Source: Flavobacterium enshiense DK69
GTDB taxonomy: Bacteria > Bacteroidota > Bacteroidia > Flavobacteriales > Flavobacteriaceae
Direction: 5' to 3'
DNA length: 64,000 nt
Assembly (NCBI RefSeq): GCF_000498495.1
Contig: NZ_AVCS01000015.1
Span: 248,001 to 312,000, forward strand
Shown here: in pieces, positions 37,979-46,144 of the stretch
Position numbering within the stretch: position 1 is the first letter of the stretch
Layout: each line of letters starts with the position of its first letter
Made by a program: the position numbers and the translations under genes
The notes under the pieces: model-generated
What the model was told of the DNA's origin: nothing
The model's input: only the letters and a program-made list of their open reading frames with translations
Database searches by the model: none

Positions 37979-37986
37979 TATATTTG
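37979..37986 (+). promoter_or_regulatory. -7 element of cinA
   Basis: TATATTTG is an exact TAnnTTTG match 22 bases before ATG 38009. Confidence 0.5.
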
Positions 37987-38008
37987 TTGCTTATCTGCTA
38001 AAGACAAA

Positions 38009-39256
38009 ATGAAAGCAACTATTGTGACTATAGGCGATGAAATACTCATCGGACAAATAATCGATACTAATTCGGGGTTTATTGCCAAGGCCTTAGATAA
38101 AATTGGTATCGGTGTTTATGAAATGCTGTCCATAACAGATGATAAGCAGCATATTCTGGATACGTTTTCCAAACTTCAAAACCATTCGGATGTTGTTATC
38201 ATGACGGGTGGATTGGGCCCTACCAAAGACGATATTACCAAAAAAACATTTTGTGACTATTTTCGGGACGAGTTGGTTACCGATGAAACGGTTTTGGCGC
38301 ACGTTACCAATCTGATTGAAAATTATTTTAAACGTCCCATAACCCAAATCAATAAAGATCAGGCGTTGGTTCCTTCGAAATGTACGGTGTTGTTTAACCC
38401 TGTCGGAACAGCCCCCGGCATGTGGATGGAGAACGAAAATACTGTTTTTATTTCCTTGCCTGGCGTACCGTTTGAAATGAAGCATCTTGTTGAAAACGAG
38501 GTGATTCCAAGGCTTGTGGAAAAGTTTAAACGCCCTTATATTGTCCATAAAACCATTCGTACTTACGGGATTGGGGAAAGCCTTTTGGCTGAAAAAATTG
38601 AATCCTGGGAGGGTAATCTGCCGGAATTTATCAAATTAGCCTATCTGCCACATGCGGGGCAGGTGCGTTTGCGTCTTACTGCCCGTGGAACAGATGAAGC
38701 AATGTTGCATAAGGCGATTTCGGATGAGGTGGCGAAATTAGATATGATTATCGGCGAGGCTATCATTGGTTATGACGACGATGAAAGCATCGAAGTGGTT
38801 TTAGGGAAATTGTTTACAGAAAAAGGACTTACGATTTCTACGGCAGAAAGTTGTACCGGTGGGAAAATAGCTGCAACATTGACATCTGTTTCAGGTTCGT
38901 CGAATTATTTTAAAGGCAGTGTGGTAAGTTATGCAACCGAAACTAAGGTAAATGTACTTGGAATCTCTCAAAAAACGATTGACGATTATTCGGTGGTGAG
39001 TAAGGAAGTGGCCGAAGCAATGGCGCTGAATATTCAGAAAATTATGAAAACCGACTATGCAATTGCTACAACCGGAAATGCCGGTCCAAACAAAGGTGAT
39101 GCCGATGCGGAAGTAGGTACGGTTATCGTCTCAGTAGCGACTCCTAAAGGCGTGGAGACCGAAGAATATAACTTTGGGCAGCCTCGTGAAAAAGTTATTG
39201 ATAGGGCAGTTAGTAAGGCTTTGGAAAAAATTTATCAACAAATTTTAAAAAACTAG
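38009..39256 (+). CDS. cinA: CinA family protein (NMN deamidase-related)
   Basis: 415 residues. The N-terminal MoaB/MogA-like domain (1-170, '[20 protein letters not shown]', '[13 protein letters not shown]') is followed by a linker and a C-terminal CinA domain (about 255-415) with '[20 protein letters not shown]', '[16 protein letters not shown]', '[12 protein letters not shown]' and '[11 protein letters not shown]'. CinA C-terminal domains hydrolyse nicotinamide mononucleotide to nicotinic acid mononucleotide, and the family is linked to NAD salvage and competence. Length is normal. It is cytoplasmic and directly upstream of the rpmB operon in the same direction. Confidence 0.95.
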   Translation: MKATIVTIGDEILIGQIIDTNSGFIAKALDKIGIGVYEMLSITDDKQHILDTFSKLQNHSDVVIMTGGLGPTKDDITKKTFCDYFRDELVTDETVLAHVTNLIENYFKRPITQINKDQALVPSKCTVLFNPVGTAPGMWMENENTVFISLPGVPFEMKHLVENEVIPRLVEKFKRPYIVHKTIRTYGIGESLLAEKIESWEGNLPEFIKLAYLPHAGQVRLRLTARGTDEAMLHKAISDEVAKLDMIIGEAIIGYDDDESIEVVLGKLFTEKGLTISTAESCTGGKIAATLTSVSGSSNYFKGSVVSYATETKVNVLGISQKTIDDYSVVSKEVAEAMALNIQKIMKTDYAIATTGNAGPNKGDADAEVGTVIVSVATPKGVETEEYNFGQPREKVIDRAVSKALEKIYQQILKN

Positions 39257-39266
39257 TCGAAATAGT

Positions 39267-39297
39267 TTGTGTAATAGGTTTCTTTTTTGTTTCTTTG
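39267..39297 (+). promoter_or_regulatory. Promoter of the rpmB operon
   Basis: TTG (39267-39269), 20-nt spacer and TTTCTTTG (39290-39297) followed by C. The -7 has T instead of A in position 2. The start codon is 40 bases downstream. Confidence 0.4.
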
Positions 39298-39336
39298 CAC
39301 CCTGATTTTGAATAACGAAATATAAAGATAAGTACA

Positions 39337-39573
39337 ATGTCAAGAGTTTGTGAACTTACAGGTAAGAGAGCAATGGTTGGAAACAATGTTTCTCACGCTA
39401 TGAACAAAACTAAAAGAAAGTTTAGTGTAAACTTAGTTAAGAAACGTTTCTACATTCCTGAGGAGGACAGATGGGTAACTTTAAGAATATCTACATCTGC
39501 TTTAAAAACGATTAATAAAAATGGTATCGCTGCGGTTTTGAGAGAAGCTAAAGCTAACGGATTAGTTAAATAA
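39337..39573 (+). CDS. rpmB: Ribosomal protein bL28
   Basis: 78 residues, a component of the large ribosomal subunit. 'SRVCELTGKRAMVGNNVSHA', 'NKTKRKFSVNLVKKRFY' and 'RISTSALKTINKNG' are the family pattern. First gene of the rpmB-rpmG-DUF4295 operon (gaps of 27 and 9 nt). Confidence 0.97.
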   Translation: MSRVCELTGKRAMVGNNVSHAMNKTKRKFSVNLVKKRFYIPEEDRWVTLRISTSALKTINKNGIAAVLREAKANGLVK

Positions 39574-39600
39574 TTCCGGAACCTTTAAATATATATCACA

Positions 39601-39783
39601 ATGGCAAAGAAAGGTAATAGAATTCAAGTTATTTTAGAGTGTACTGAGCACAAAACTTCTGGCGTACCAGGAACATCTCGTTACATCACAACTAAAAACA
39701 AAAAGAATACTCCGGACAGATTAGAGATTAAAAAATTCAATCCAATCTTAAAGAGAGTAACTGTTCATAAAGAAATTAAATAA
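39601..39783 (+). CDS. rpmG: Ribosomal protein bL33
   Basis: 60 residues, a component of the large ribosomal subunit. '[18 protein letters not shown]', '[18 protein letters not shown]' and '[11 protein letters not shown]' fit bL33. The zinc-type Cys pairs are absent (one Cys), so this is the zinc-free form. Second gene of the operon. Confidence 0.97.
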
Positions 39784-39792
39784 TAGTAAGTC

Positions 39793-39945
39793 ATGGCAAA
39801 GAAAACCGTTGCAACATTACAGACAGCTTCAAAGAGATTGACTAAAGCTATCAAAATGGTAAAATCACCAAAAACTGGTGCTTATACGTTCGTTGAGGCA
39901 GTAATGTCTCCAGAAGAAGTGGATGAGTTCTTAAAAAAGAAATAA
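39793..39945 (+). CDS. DUF4295 small basic protein, ribosome-associated
   Basis: 50 residues from ATG 39793 to TAA 39945: 'MAKKTVATLQTASKRLTKAI' followed by 'KMVKSPKTGAY' and ending 'EEVDEFLKKK'. It matches the Bacteroidetes-specific DUF4295 family always found just after rpmG. From memory, a Bacteroidetes-specific large-subunit protein of this kind (named bL38) was reported in the Flavobacterium johnsoniae ribosome; I cannot verify that here. Third and last gene of the operon, before a terminator. Confidence 0.92.
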   Translation: MAKKTVATLQTASKRLTKAIKMVKSPKTGAYTFVEAVMSPEEVDEFLKKK

Positions 39946-39965
39946 TTCCGTTATACAATATATAG

Positions 39966-39998
39966 AAAAGCTACTTTCATCCGGAAGTGGCTTTTTTA
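39966..39998 (+). terminator. Terminator of the rpmB operon
   Basis: AAAGCTACTTTC pairs with GGAAGTGGCTTT (two G-U pairs), then a T run. Confidence 0.75.
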
Positions 39999-40105
39999 TT
40001 TTAGATTATTTCCTTGGCATTATTTAACCTAAGGAAGAAAAGAACCTCGTGAAAAATTTATATTTTTGAGGGAAAATCGGAATTTATTTCGGTTTGTTGA
40101 AAATT

Positions 40106-40228
40106 AGGAGCCAATCGCTTGGGCATTTTTTATGCGTAGTTCCTGCTGTCCGCTGTATCTTTTTAGATTATCATTTCGAGAGCCTCAATGATCATCAAAA
40201 AAGGATGCCGCTCCCATCAGGGCTAAAG
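40106..40228 (+). repeat. Dispersed hairpin element, copy A
   Basis: It starts TTAGGAGCCAATCGCTTGGG, passes GTTCCTGCTGTCCGCTGTATC and ends AAAAGGATGCCGCT then CAGGGCTAAA. The middle forms a long hairpin: CTTTTT/AAAAAG and ATCATT (40170-40175)/AATGAT (40187-40192). It occupies the gap between the rpmB operon and ftsY. Copies B (63169) and C (17292) share the conserved blocks but have different hairpin arms. Confidence 0.6.
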
Positions 40229-40258
40229 AAAGTTTTCGGCTTCTATTGAACGCATTTT

Positions 40259-40279
40259 ATAACTTCTAATTCATAATTT
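40259..40279. repeat. Short heptamer array before ftsY
   Basis: Three 7-nt units (ATAACTT, CTAATTC, ATAATTT) just upstream of the ftsY start. Confidence 0.35.
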
Positions 40280-40284
40280 AAAAA

Positions 40285-41238
40285 ATGAATTTTTTTAAAA
40301 AAATATTTTCATCCGAAAAGAAAGAAACCTTAGACAAAGGTCTTGAAAAGTCAAAAACTTCTTTTTTCTCCAAATTGACCAAAGCCGTTGCCGGAAAATC
40401 TAAAGTAGATGATGAGGTATTGGATAACCTGGAAGAAATTCTAGTCGCTTCAGATGTAGGGGTAAACACAACCCTGAAAATCATTGAGCGCATCGAAGAA
40501 CGTGTTTCCAAAGATAAGTATTTAGGTACCGATGAGTTAAACGGAATCCTTCGTGAGGAAATTGCCGGTCTATTGTCAGAAACCAATTCCGGTGAAGCTT
40601 CCGAGTTTGAAATCCCTGCCAACAAAAAACCATATGTTATTATGGTGGTAGGTGTAAATGGTGTTGGTAAAACCACAACCATTGGAAAATTAGCATACCA
40701 ATTCAAAAAAGCCGGACACAGCGTAGTGCTTGGTGCCGCTGATACCTTCCGTGCCGCCGCCATTGACCAGCTGCAAATTTGGGCAGACAGAGTAGGTGTG
40801 CCTATCGTTCGTCAGCAGATGGGAAGTGATCCTGCTTCTGTAGCTTTCGATACGTTGCAATCTGCTGTTGCACAAAATGCTGATGTGGTAATCATTGATA
40901 CTGCCGGGCGTTTGCACAATAAAGTAGGTTTGATGAACGAGCTTACCAAGGTAAAACGAGTAATGCAAAAAGTAGTAGAAGATGCTCCTCATGATGTGTT
41001 ATTGGTTTTGGACGGATCTACAGGGCAAAATGCATTCGAACAGGCAAAACAATTTACGGCTGCAACAGAAGTAAGCTGTTTGGCGGTTACAAAATTAGAC
41101 GGTACGGCTAAAGGCGGAGTTGTAATCGGAATCTCAGATCAGTTCCAGGTTCCTGTAAAATATATCGGAGTAGGAGAAGGAATTGAAGATTTGCAGGTGT
41201 TTAATAAATACGAATTTGTAGATTCATTCTTTAAATAA
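40285..41238 (+). CDS. ftsY: Signal recognition particle receptor FtsY
   Basis: 317 residues. The GTPase pairs with Ffh to bring ribosomes to SecYEG. The N domain (about 25-95) is followed by the G domain with 'GVNGVGKTTTIGKLA' (G1), 'ADTFRAAAIDQLQ', 'IIDTAGRLHNK' (G3), 'VTKLDGTAKGG' (G4) and a closing 'GVGEGIEDLQVF'. The acidic A domain is very short, usual for Bacteroidetes. It is located at the inner membrane and followed after 8 bases by a small membrane protein. Confidence 0.97.
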   Translation: MNFFKKIFSSEKKETLDKGLEKSKTSFFSKLTKAVAGKSKVDDEVLDNLEEILVASDVGVNTTLKIIERIEERVSKDKYLGTDELNGILREEIAGLLSETNSGEASEFEIPANKKPYVIMVVGVNGVGKTTTIGKLAYQFKKAGHSVVLGAADTFRAAAIDQLQIWADRVGVPIVRQQMGSDPASVAFDTLQSAVAQNADVVIIDTAGRLHNKVGLMNELTKVKRVMQKVVEDAPHDVLLVLDGSTGQNAFEQAKQFTAATEVSCLAVTKLDGTAKGGVVIGISDQFQVPVKYIGVGEGIEDLQVFNKYEFVDSFFK

Positions 41239-41246
41239 AAATCGGC

Positions 41247-41429
41247 ATGAATAAAGTAATTGATTTTTTTAAAAGCGCATCGCCAATTAAAATTATTTTG
41301 ATTACTTTTTTAATCGGTTTTGTTTCAATGTTTCTTGAAAAACCATTTCCAAATGGTTTTTTGGCATTACGGCTAATCAGCTTTATGTTGGTTGTATATG
41401 CAATAATAAAATTCTTCAGTAAAAAATAA
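41247..41429 (+). CDS. Small two-helix membrane protein
   Basis: 60 residues with two hydrophobic segments ('IIILITFLIGFVSMFL'-like near 15-30 and 'LISFMLVVYAIIKFF' near 43-57) and basic ends. It is 8 bases after ftsY and before a terminator, so it shares the ftsY transcript. No family recognised; a membrane partner of the SRP receptor is possible but unsupported. Confidence 0.65.
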   Translation: MNKVIDFFKSASPIKIILITFLIGFVSMFLEKPFPNGFLALRLISFMLVVYAIIKFFSKK

Positions 41430-41433
41430 AAGT

Positions 41434-41464
41434 AAAGGCGTTATTTATATGACGCCTTTTTTTT
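41434..41464 (+). terminator. Terminator after the ftsY unit
   Basis: AAAGGCGT pairs with ACGCCTTT, then a T run. Confidence 0.8.
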
Positions 41465-41608
41465 GCAATATAACATCATCAAATCTGAAAGTACCACACT
41501 TCTCGTAATACCGATATAATATTTTTTGTCATTTTTTTGGTTTTAAGTCGGACTCTAAAATCAGGAAATAGTTTAATGGTTTTGTCTTTTCTGAATGGTT
41601 TTAAAAAT

Positions 41609-41616
41609 TAACTTTG
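41609..41616 (+). promoter_or_regulatory. -7 element of the lipoprotein gene
   Basis: TAACTTTG is an exact TAnnTTTG match followed by C, 16 bases before ATG 41633. Confidence 0.5.
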
Positions 41617-41632
41617 CAAAAAGTAAAATTCG

Positions 41633-42052
41633 ATGAGAAATTTTTTTATTGCTGTTGTTGCACTAGTACTGTTGGTAAGTTGTAAACAGGATATTACTGA
41701 AAAAGATCTGGCTAAAATAAACGGGTATTGGGAAATTGAAAAAGCAGAATTACCCGATGGCAGCAAGAAAGAATATAAGATTAATTCAACAATTGATTTT
41801 TTTGAAATTAAGGGGAAGAAAGGTTTCAGAAAGAAAGTTATGCCCCAGCTTGACGGGAAGTATCTGATGAATGACTTATCCGAAACCATAGTGGTAGACA
41901 TTGCAGATGGTGATGTAATATTCAACTATGCCACACCTTATGCTAAATGGAAAGAAACCATTGTTTCAATTTCAGATGATAAACTGGTTGTTAAAAACGA
42001 TCAGGATATAGAATACTATTACAAAAAAGCAAAACCTTTTTCGGTAAAATAA
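41633..42052 (+). CDS. Lipocalin-like lipoprotein
   Basis: 139 residues. A lipoprotein signal ends at 'LLVSC' (Cys about 17). The mature domain begins 'KINGYWEIEKAELPDGSKK' and has alternating beta strands ('TIDFFEIKGKKGF', 'VIFNYATPYAKWKETI'), like the lipocalin-type domains of Bacteroidetes. It is expected to be tethered to the outer or inner membrane and possibly binds a small molecule. The stop TAA overlaps the next ATG (TAATG), so it is translationally coupled to the DciA-like gene. Confidence 0.75.
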   Translation: MRNFFIAVVALVLLVSCKQDITEKDLAKINGYWEIEKAELPDGSKKEYKINSTIDFFEIKGKKGFRKKVMPQLDGKYLMNDLSETIVVDIADGDVIFNYATPYAKWKETIVSISDDKLVVKNDQDIEYYYKKAKPFSVK

Positions 42053-42348
42053 TGGCAAAGCGTTTTAGTGAAGAGAACTCAATAGGAGACGTTTTAAAGC
42101 TTTTTATTCAGGAGAATAAATTGCAGGCCGGTATGGATAAAATTGACGTAAGGGACGCTTGGAAAAATCTTATGGGCAATGGTGTGAACAACTACACAAC
42201 TGAAATACTTTTAAAAGGGAACACGCTTTATGTGGCTCTTTCTTCAGCTGTTTTGAGGGAAGAATTGAGCTATGGTAAGCAAAAAATCATTAAAATGATA
42301 AATGAGGAGCTTCGAAAAGAGATAGTTAAAGAGTTGGTTTTTAGGTAA
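42052..42348 (+). CDS. DUF721 (DciA-like) protein
   Basis: 98 residues, cytoplasmic. 'RFSEENSIGDVLKLFIQ', 'VRDAWKNLMGNGVNNYT' and 'LYVALSSAVLREELSYGKQK' match DUF721, the family of DciA, which helps load the replicative helicase in bacteria lacking DnaC. The role in Bacteroidetes is inferred from the family. It overlaps the lipoprotein gene by one base. Confidence 0.88.
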   Translation: MAKRFSEENSIGDVLKLFIQENKLQAGMDKIDVRDAWKNLMGNGVNNYTTEILLKGNTLYVALSSAVLREELSYGKQKIIKMINEELRKEIVKELVFR

Positions 42349-42358
42349 TCGTGAATAA

Positions 42359-42394
42359 AAGATAAAATTATCTTAATTTGATGATATAAATCAT
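42359..42394 (+). promoter_or_regulatory. Two inverted repeats upstream of the siderophore receptor
   Basis: AAGATAA-aa-TTATCTT (42359-42374) and ATGAT-ataa-ATCAT (42381-42394) lie just before the promoter at 42398. They could bind an iron-responsive repressor; the regulator is not identified. Confidence 0.35.
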
Positions 42395-42397
42395 GTT

Positions 42398-42424
42398 TTG
42401 TCATCTCCGGCTTATTTAGTTTTG
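42398..42424 (+). promoter_or_regulatory. Promoter of the siderophore receptor gene
   Basis: TTG (42398-42400), 16-nt spacer and TAGTTTTG (42417-42424), an exact TAnnTTTG. The start is 35 bases downstream. Confidence 0.45.
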
Positions 42425-42459
42425 CATTAAGTTTAATCAATCTAAATAAGCTTAATAAA

Positions 42460-44853
42460 ATGAAAAGCCCTATTCAATTTTTGTTCGCAATTATATTTTT
42501 CACCTTACAACTCAATGCTCAAAACAACGGAACGATTAAAGGCGAAGTCGTTACTTCTAAAAATTTACCACTTGAGAAGGTAACGATAACCACTAAAAAT
42601 GGTGATTTTAGTGTGATGACAAATGCCGAAGGTAATTTCAGTATCTCAAATGTAAAACCCGGAAAATACACGCTGATCTTTTCTCATGTTGGATTTATAT
42701 CAGCAAACGCCCAGGTTAGTGTGAAAGCGGGAGGAATTTCACAAGTGCCTCAAATCGTTTTAGTCGAGGCTTCGAATACATTATCGGAAGTAATCGTGTC
42801 GGGAAGCGTAATTAATCGAACGCTGGCCAACGGTAAAGCAGGTATCAAAACCATCGACCTGCCGCAAAGTGTTCAGGTTATCGGCCGTAAAACGCTGGAA
42901 CAGCAGCAAGTTACAAGACTAAGTGATGTCATCAAAAATATAAACGGTGTTTATGTTGGTTCGGCACGCGGAGGTGCTCAGGAATCTTTGTGGTCCAGAG
43001 GATATGACATGACGGCGAATAATATGTTTAAAAACGGTTTTCGTTACAATGGCGGATCGATGCCGGAAGTAGCTTCTCTGGAACAGGTAGAAGCCTTGAT
43101 GGGAAGCTCAGCTCTGTTATTCGGAAATGTTGCACCCGGCGGGATTCTCAATATGGTAACGAAAACACCTAACTTCACAAGGGGCGGATCGGTTTCGTTT
43201 CAGGCGGGAAGTTACGCATATTACAAACCGACGGTTGATTTTTATGGCCCCTTAAATTCAACAATTGCTTACCGATTTATTGGTTCTTATGAAAATGCCG
43301 AAAGTTTCAGGGATGTTGTTACAAGAGAGCGTTTCTATGTAAATCCGTCGCTTCTTTTTAAAGCCGGTAAGAGAACGTACTTTTTATTACAGGGTGATTA
43401 TCTGAGGGATAACTGGACTCCTGATTTTGGAACGGGCGCCATCGGCAGAGAAGTAGTCGATTTACCTCGCAATACCTATTTGGGTGCAAGGTGGTCCAAT
43501 GGTTTAACCACGCAGGCATCTTTCACAGGGCAAATCAGTCATAAGTTTCATAAGAATTGGAAATTCAGCTCCAACACTTCGTTTCAGGATTACGGAAGAT
43601 CATCAGAAGGAACCGAACGTATTCAACCGGCTGCTGACGGTACGCTGAACCGTCCACTGGGAAAAAATAAAAATTTAGAAAGTATAGCGGCTCAGCAATT
43701 CAATCTGCAGGGAACTTTTAACTCGGGATCCATAAAGCACCAATTGTCGACCGGCGTTGATACTGATTATTCCTTCACCCAAGGTTATACATATGTTTTC
43801 AGTCCGGCCAACTACGATACGGTAAATATTTATGATCCGTCAACCTACGAAACTGATCACGGAATTCCTGAAGCTACGAATACTAAAATAGTGAAAACAG
43901 AAGCTAATCGGGTTGGGGTTTACGCGCAGGATTTGGTTTCTTTTACCGAAAAAATTAAGTTATTAGCCGGTATTCGCTGGTCTTGGCAGCAGTCGGAGGC
44001 AACCACTTATAATTATAAAGCAAATGAATATGCGCCTGAGGACGACCCAAATCCCAAAACAGATCCAAAACGCATTGACGCGGCCTTTTCACCAAAAGTA
44101 GGCTTGGTATACCAGCCGGTTAAGAATACTTCAATTTTTGCCAGCTATGCCAATTCATTTACACCCAATACAGGAGTTGATATTTACAATCAGCCGCTGG
44201 AGGCATCCATTATTGACCAATTTGAAGCAGGTGTTAAAAAAGATTTCTGGAGAGGTATTTTAACAGCTAACGTGACTTTATATCAGATAGTGAATAATAA
44301 TTTAGCGCAGACAGCTGAATTCAAGGCGGATGGAACAAATAACACCGATCCGAACGTTAAAACGCTGTCCGGACAAACAACGAGCAAAGGAATTGAAGTT
44401 GGGGCGACAGTAAGACCAATCGAAGGTATGGACATTGTTGCAGGTTACAGTTATAATGATATGCGCTACACGAAAACCAGCGGCTTGACCGGAAGTTACA
44501 TTGAAGGAGACCGTTTGGTGAGAACGCCTTCGAATACGGCTAATATGAGCTTTTTCTATACATTCCCTGAAGGGAAATTCAGAGGGCTTTCAGTAGGAAC
44601 TTTGGCTAATTACATAGGGGAAAGAATCGGCGGTTGGAATAATACTAACGGACAGACAATTCCTGACAGGACCATTCCGCTTGACGGTTATACCACAATT
44701 GATATTTCTGCAGGTTACAAATGGAGACAGTTTTCCATCCTTTGCAGGCTATCCAATATCACAAACGAGCTGAATTACACGGTTCATGAGAACTATAGTG
44801 TGAATCCGATAGCGCCGCGTCAGGTGATGACGACATTAAAATATCAATTTTAA
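42460..44853 (+). CDS. TonB-dependent siderophore-type receptor
   Basis: 797 residues. The signal peptide (1-20, ending 'LQLNAQ') is followed by a carboxypeptidase-regulatory-like domain (about 23-110, 'GTIKGEVVTSKNLPLEKVTI', 'GKYTLIFSHVGF'). The plug (120-240) has 'KTIDLPQSVQVIGRKTLEQQ', 'LSDVIKNINGVYVGSARGG' and 'LFGNVAPGGILNMVTKTP'. The barrel ends 'APRQVMTTLKYQF'. The layout is the ferric-siderophore receptor type. It is followed after 2 bases by a PepSY-type membrane protein, a common iron-uptake pairing. Confidence 0.9.
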   Translation: MKSPIQFLFAIIFFTLQLNAQNNGTIKGEVVTSKNLPLEKVTITTKNGDFSVMTNAEGNFSISNVKPGKYTLIFSHVGFISANAQVSVKAGGISQVPQIVLVEASNTLSEVIVSGSVINRTLANGKAGIKTIDLPQSVQVIGRKTLEQQQVTRLSDVIKNINGVYVGSARGGAQESLWSRGYDMTANNMFKNGFRYNGGSMPEVASLEQVEALMGSSALLFGNVAPGGILNMVTKTPNFTRGGSVSFQAGSYAYYKPTVDFYGPLNSTIAYRFIGSYENAESFRDVVTRERFYVNPSLLFKAGKRTYFLLQGDYLRDNWTPDFGTGAIGREVVDLPRNTYLGARWSNGLTTQASFTGQISHKFHKNWKFSSNTSFQDYGRSSEGTERIQPAADGTLNRPLGKNKNLESIAAQQFNLQGTFNSGSIKHQLSTGVDTDYSFTQGYTYVFSPANYDTVNIYDPSTYETDHGIPEATNTKIVKTEANRVGVYAQDLVSFTEKIKLLAGIRWSWQQSEATTYNYKANEYAPEDDPNPKTDPKRIDAAFSPKVGLVYQPVKNTSIFASYANSFTPNTGVDIYNQPLEASIIDQFEAGVKKDFWRGILTANVTLYQIVNNNLAQTAEFKADGTNNTDPNVKTLSGQTTSKGIEVGATVRPIEGMDIVAGYSYNDMRYTKTSGLTGSYIEGDRLVRTPSNTANMSFFYTFPEGKFRGLSVGTLANYIGERIGGWNNTNGQTIPDRTIPLDGYTTIDISAGYKWRQFSILCRLSNITNELNYTVHENYSVNPIAPRQVMTTLKYQF

Positions 44854-44855
44854 AT

Positions 44856-45407
44856 ATGAAGAAGCAAAAAAACATCAGGGCAATCCACCGCGATTTTGGG
44901 TATTTTTATTTAGGACTGATAATTTCATTTGCAGCATCCGGGGTTCTGATGAATCATAGGGACAGTTGGCATCCTGAAAAGTATACGGTTGAAACCAAAG
45001 CGATTCAAACCGAACTTTTACCGGAAGAACAGATTACCGAAAAATATGCCGAGAATCTGGCGAAGGAAATGGGAGTCGATGATAAATTCAGAAGATCAAA
45101 CGTAAAAAAAGGAATGCTGAAGATTTCTTTTGAAAACACTGATGTGGAAATCGATATCGAATCCGGAAAAGGAGAAATCGTCTCATTTAAAAAGACACCA
45201 CTAATAAGCCAGGCCATGAAGTTGCATAAAAACACATCGAATTGGTGGATTTACTATTCGGATATTTTCGGACTGTCTTTAATTACAATTGCGGTTACAG
45301 GGGCTCTAATGATTTCTGCCGGAAAGCATACTTTTAAGCGCAGAGGATGGAAGTTGGCACTCGCGGGAATTGTATTTCCAATATTGTTCCTTTTGCTTTT
45401 GGCATAA
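44856..45407 (+). CDS. PepSY-associated membrane protein
   Basis: 183 residues. TM helix 1 is near 12-32 ('HRDFGYFYLGLIISFAASG'), followed by 'MNHRDSWHPE', a periplasmic PepSY-like stretch ('VEIDIESGKGEIVSFKKTP'), 'KLHKNTSNWWIYYSDIFGLS' and two more helices ending 'IVFPILFLLLLA'. It matches the PepSY_TM family linked to siderophore receptors and thought to take part in iron reduction or release in the periplasm. Conserved His residues (about 11, 34, 117) could bind heme. It forms a unit with the receptor. Confidence 0.85.
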   Translation: MKKQKNIRAIHRDFGYFYLGLIISFAASGVLMNHRDSWHPEKYTVETKAIQTELLPEEQITEKYAENLAKEMGVDDKFRRSNVKKGMLKISFENTDVEIDIESGKGEIVSFKKTPLISQAMKLHKNTSNWWIYYSDIFGLSLITIAVTGALMISAGKHTFKRRGWKLALAGIVFPILFLLLLA

Positions 45408-45422
45408 GAATAGAACCAAATA

Positions 45423-45456
45423 AAAATCCCGATTCATAAGAACCGGGATTTTTTTA
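45423..45456. terminator. Bidirectional terminator
   Basis: AAATCCCGaTTC pairs with GAAcCGGGATTT with T/A runs; between the PepSY gene and convergent ndk. Confidence 0.85.
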
Positions 45457-45478
45457 TCTAAAAAAGGTAATTCGAATA

Positions 45479-45898
45479 TTAGAATTGCTCTCTTCCTGCA
45501 AAGTGGAAATCTGATTCGATAGCAGCATTGTCATCGCTGTCAGAACCGTGAACAGCATTCTCTCCGATAGAAGTAGCATATTTTTTACGGATAGTACCTT
45601 CTGCAGCTTCAGCAGGGTTAGTAGCTCCGATTAAAGTTCTGAAATCTTCTACAGCATTGTCTTTTTCCAAGATCGCAGCAACAATAGGACCTCTGCTCAT
45701 GAATTCAACCAATTCTCCGTAGAATGGTCTTTCGCTGTGTACAGCATAAAATTTCTGAGCATCAGCTACAGTCAACTGAGTTAATTTCATAGAAACGATT
45801 CTGAAACCACCTTCAGTAATCATATTTAAAATTCCACCGATGTGTCCTTTTTCAACCGCATCAGGCTTAATCATTGTAAATGTTCTGTTAGTTGCCAT
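45479..45898 (-). CDS. ndk: Nucleoside diphosphate kinase
   Basis: 139 residues. It transfers the gamma phosphate from ATP to NDPs through a phospho-His. The catalytic His is in '[15 protein letters not shown]'; '[16 protein letters not shown]', '[18 protein letters not shown]' and '[18 protein letters not shown]' are conserved. Length is normal. It has the best promoter in the window and shares a terminator with the upstream-facing unit. Confidence 0.97.
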   Translation of the reverse strand: MATNRTFTMIKPDAVEKGHIGGILNMITEGGFRIVSMKLTQLTVADAQKFYAVHSERPFYGELVEFMSRGPIVAAILEKDNAVEDFRTLIGATNPAEAAEGTIRKKYATSIGENAVHGSDSDDNAAIESDFHFAGREQF

Positions 45899-45926
45899 TT
45901 TTGTTTGTTTTTTTTTAATTTGGGTG

Positions 45927-45956
45927 CAAAATTACTGTTTTATTACTGAAAAACAA
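45927..45956 (-). promoter_or_regulatory. ndk promoter
   Basis: Minus strand: TTG (45954-45956), an exact 19-nt spacer and TAATTTTG (45927-45934) followed by C. This fits the Bacteroidetes sigma consensus fully. Confidence 0.75.
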
Positions 45957-46144
45957 TTCAGTTAACAGAAAATTATTTGGTAATTATTCTTATGATTCCC
46001 AAATCAAAGAACTCGTTTGTACTGAATGGATTCCAATTTAGCTTACAATATTGAATAACTTGTTTCCGGACAATATTCGAGGTACGGTTGTCATCTGAAA
46101 TAAAACATAGTAAGTGCAAATTTTAATAAAAAAATAAAACGTGC

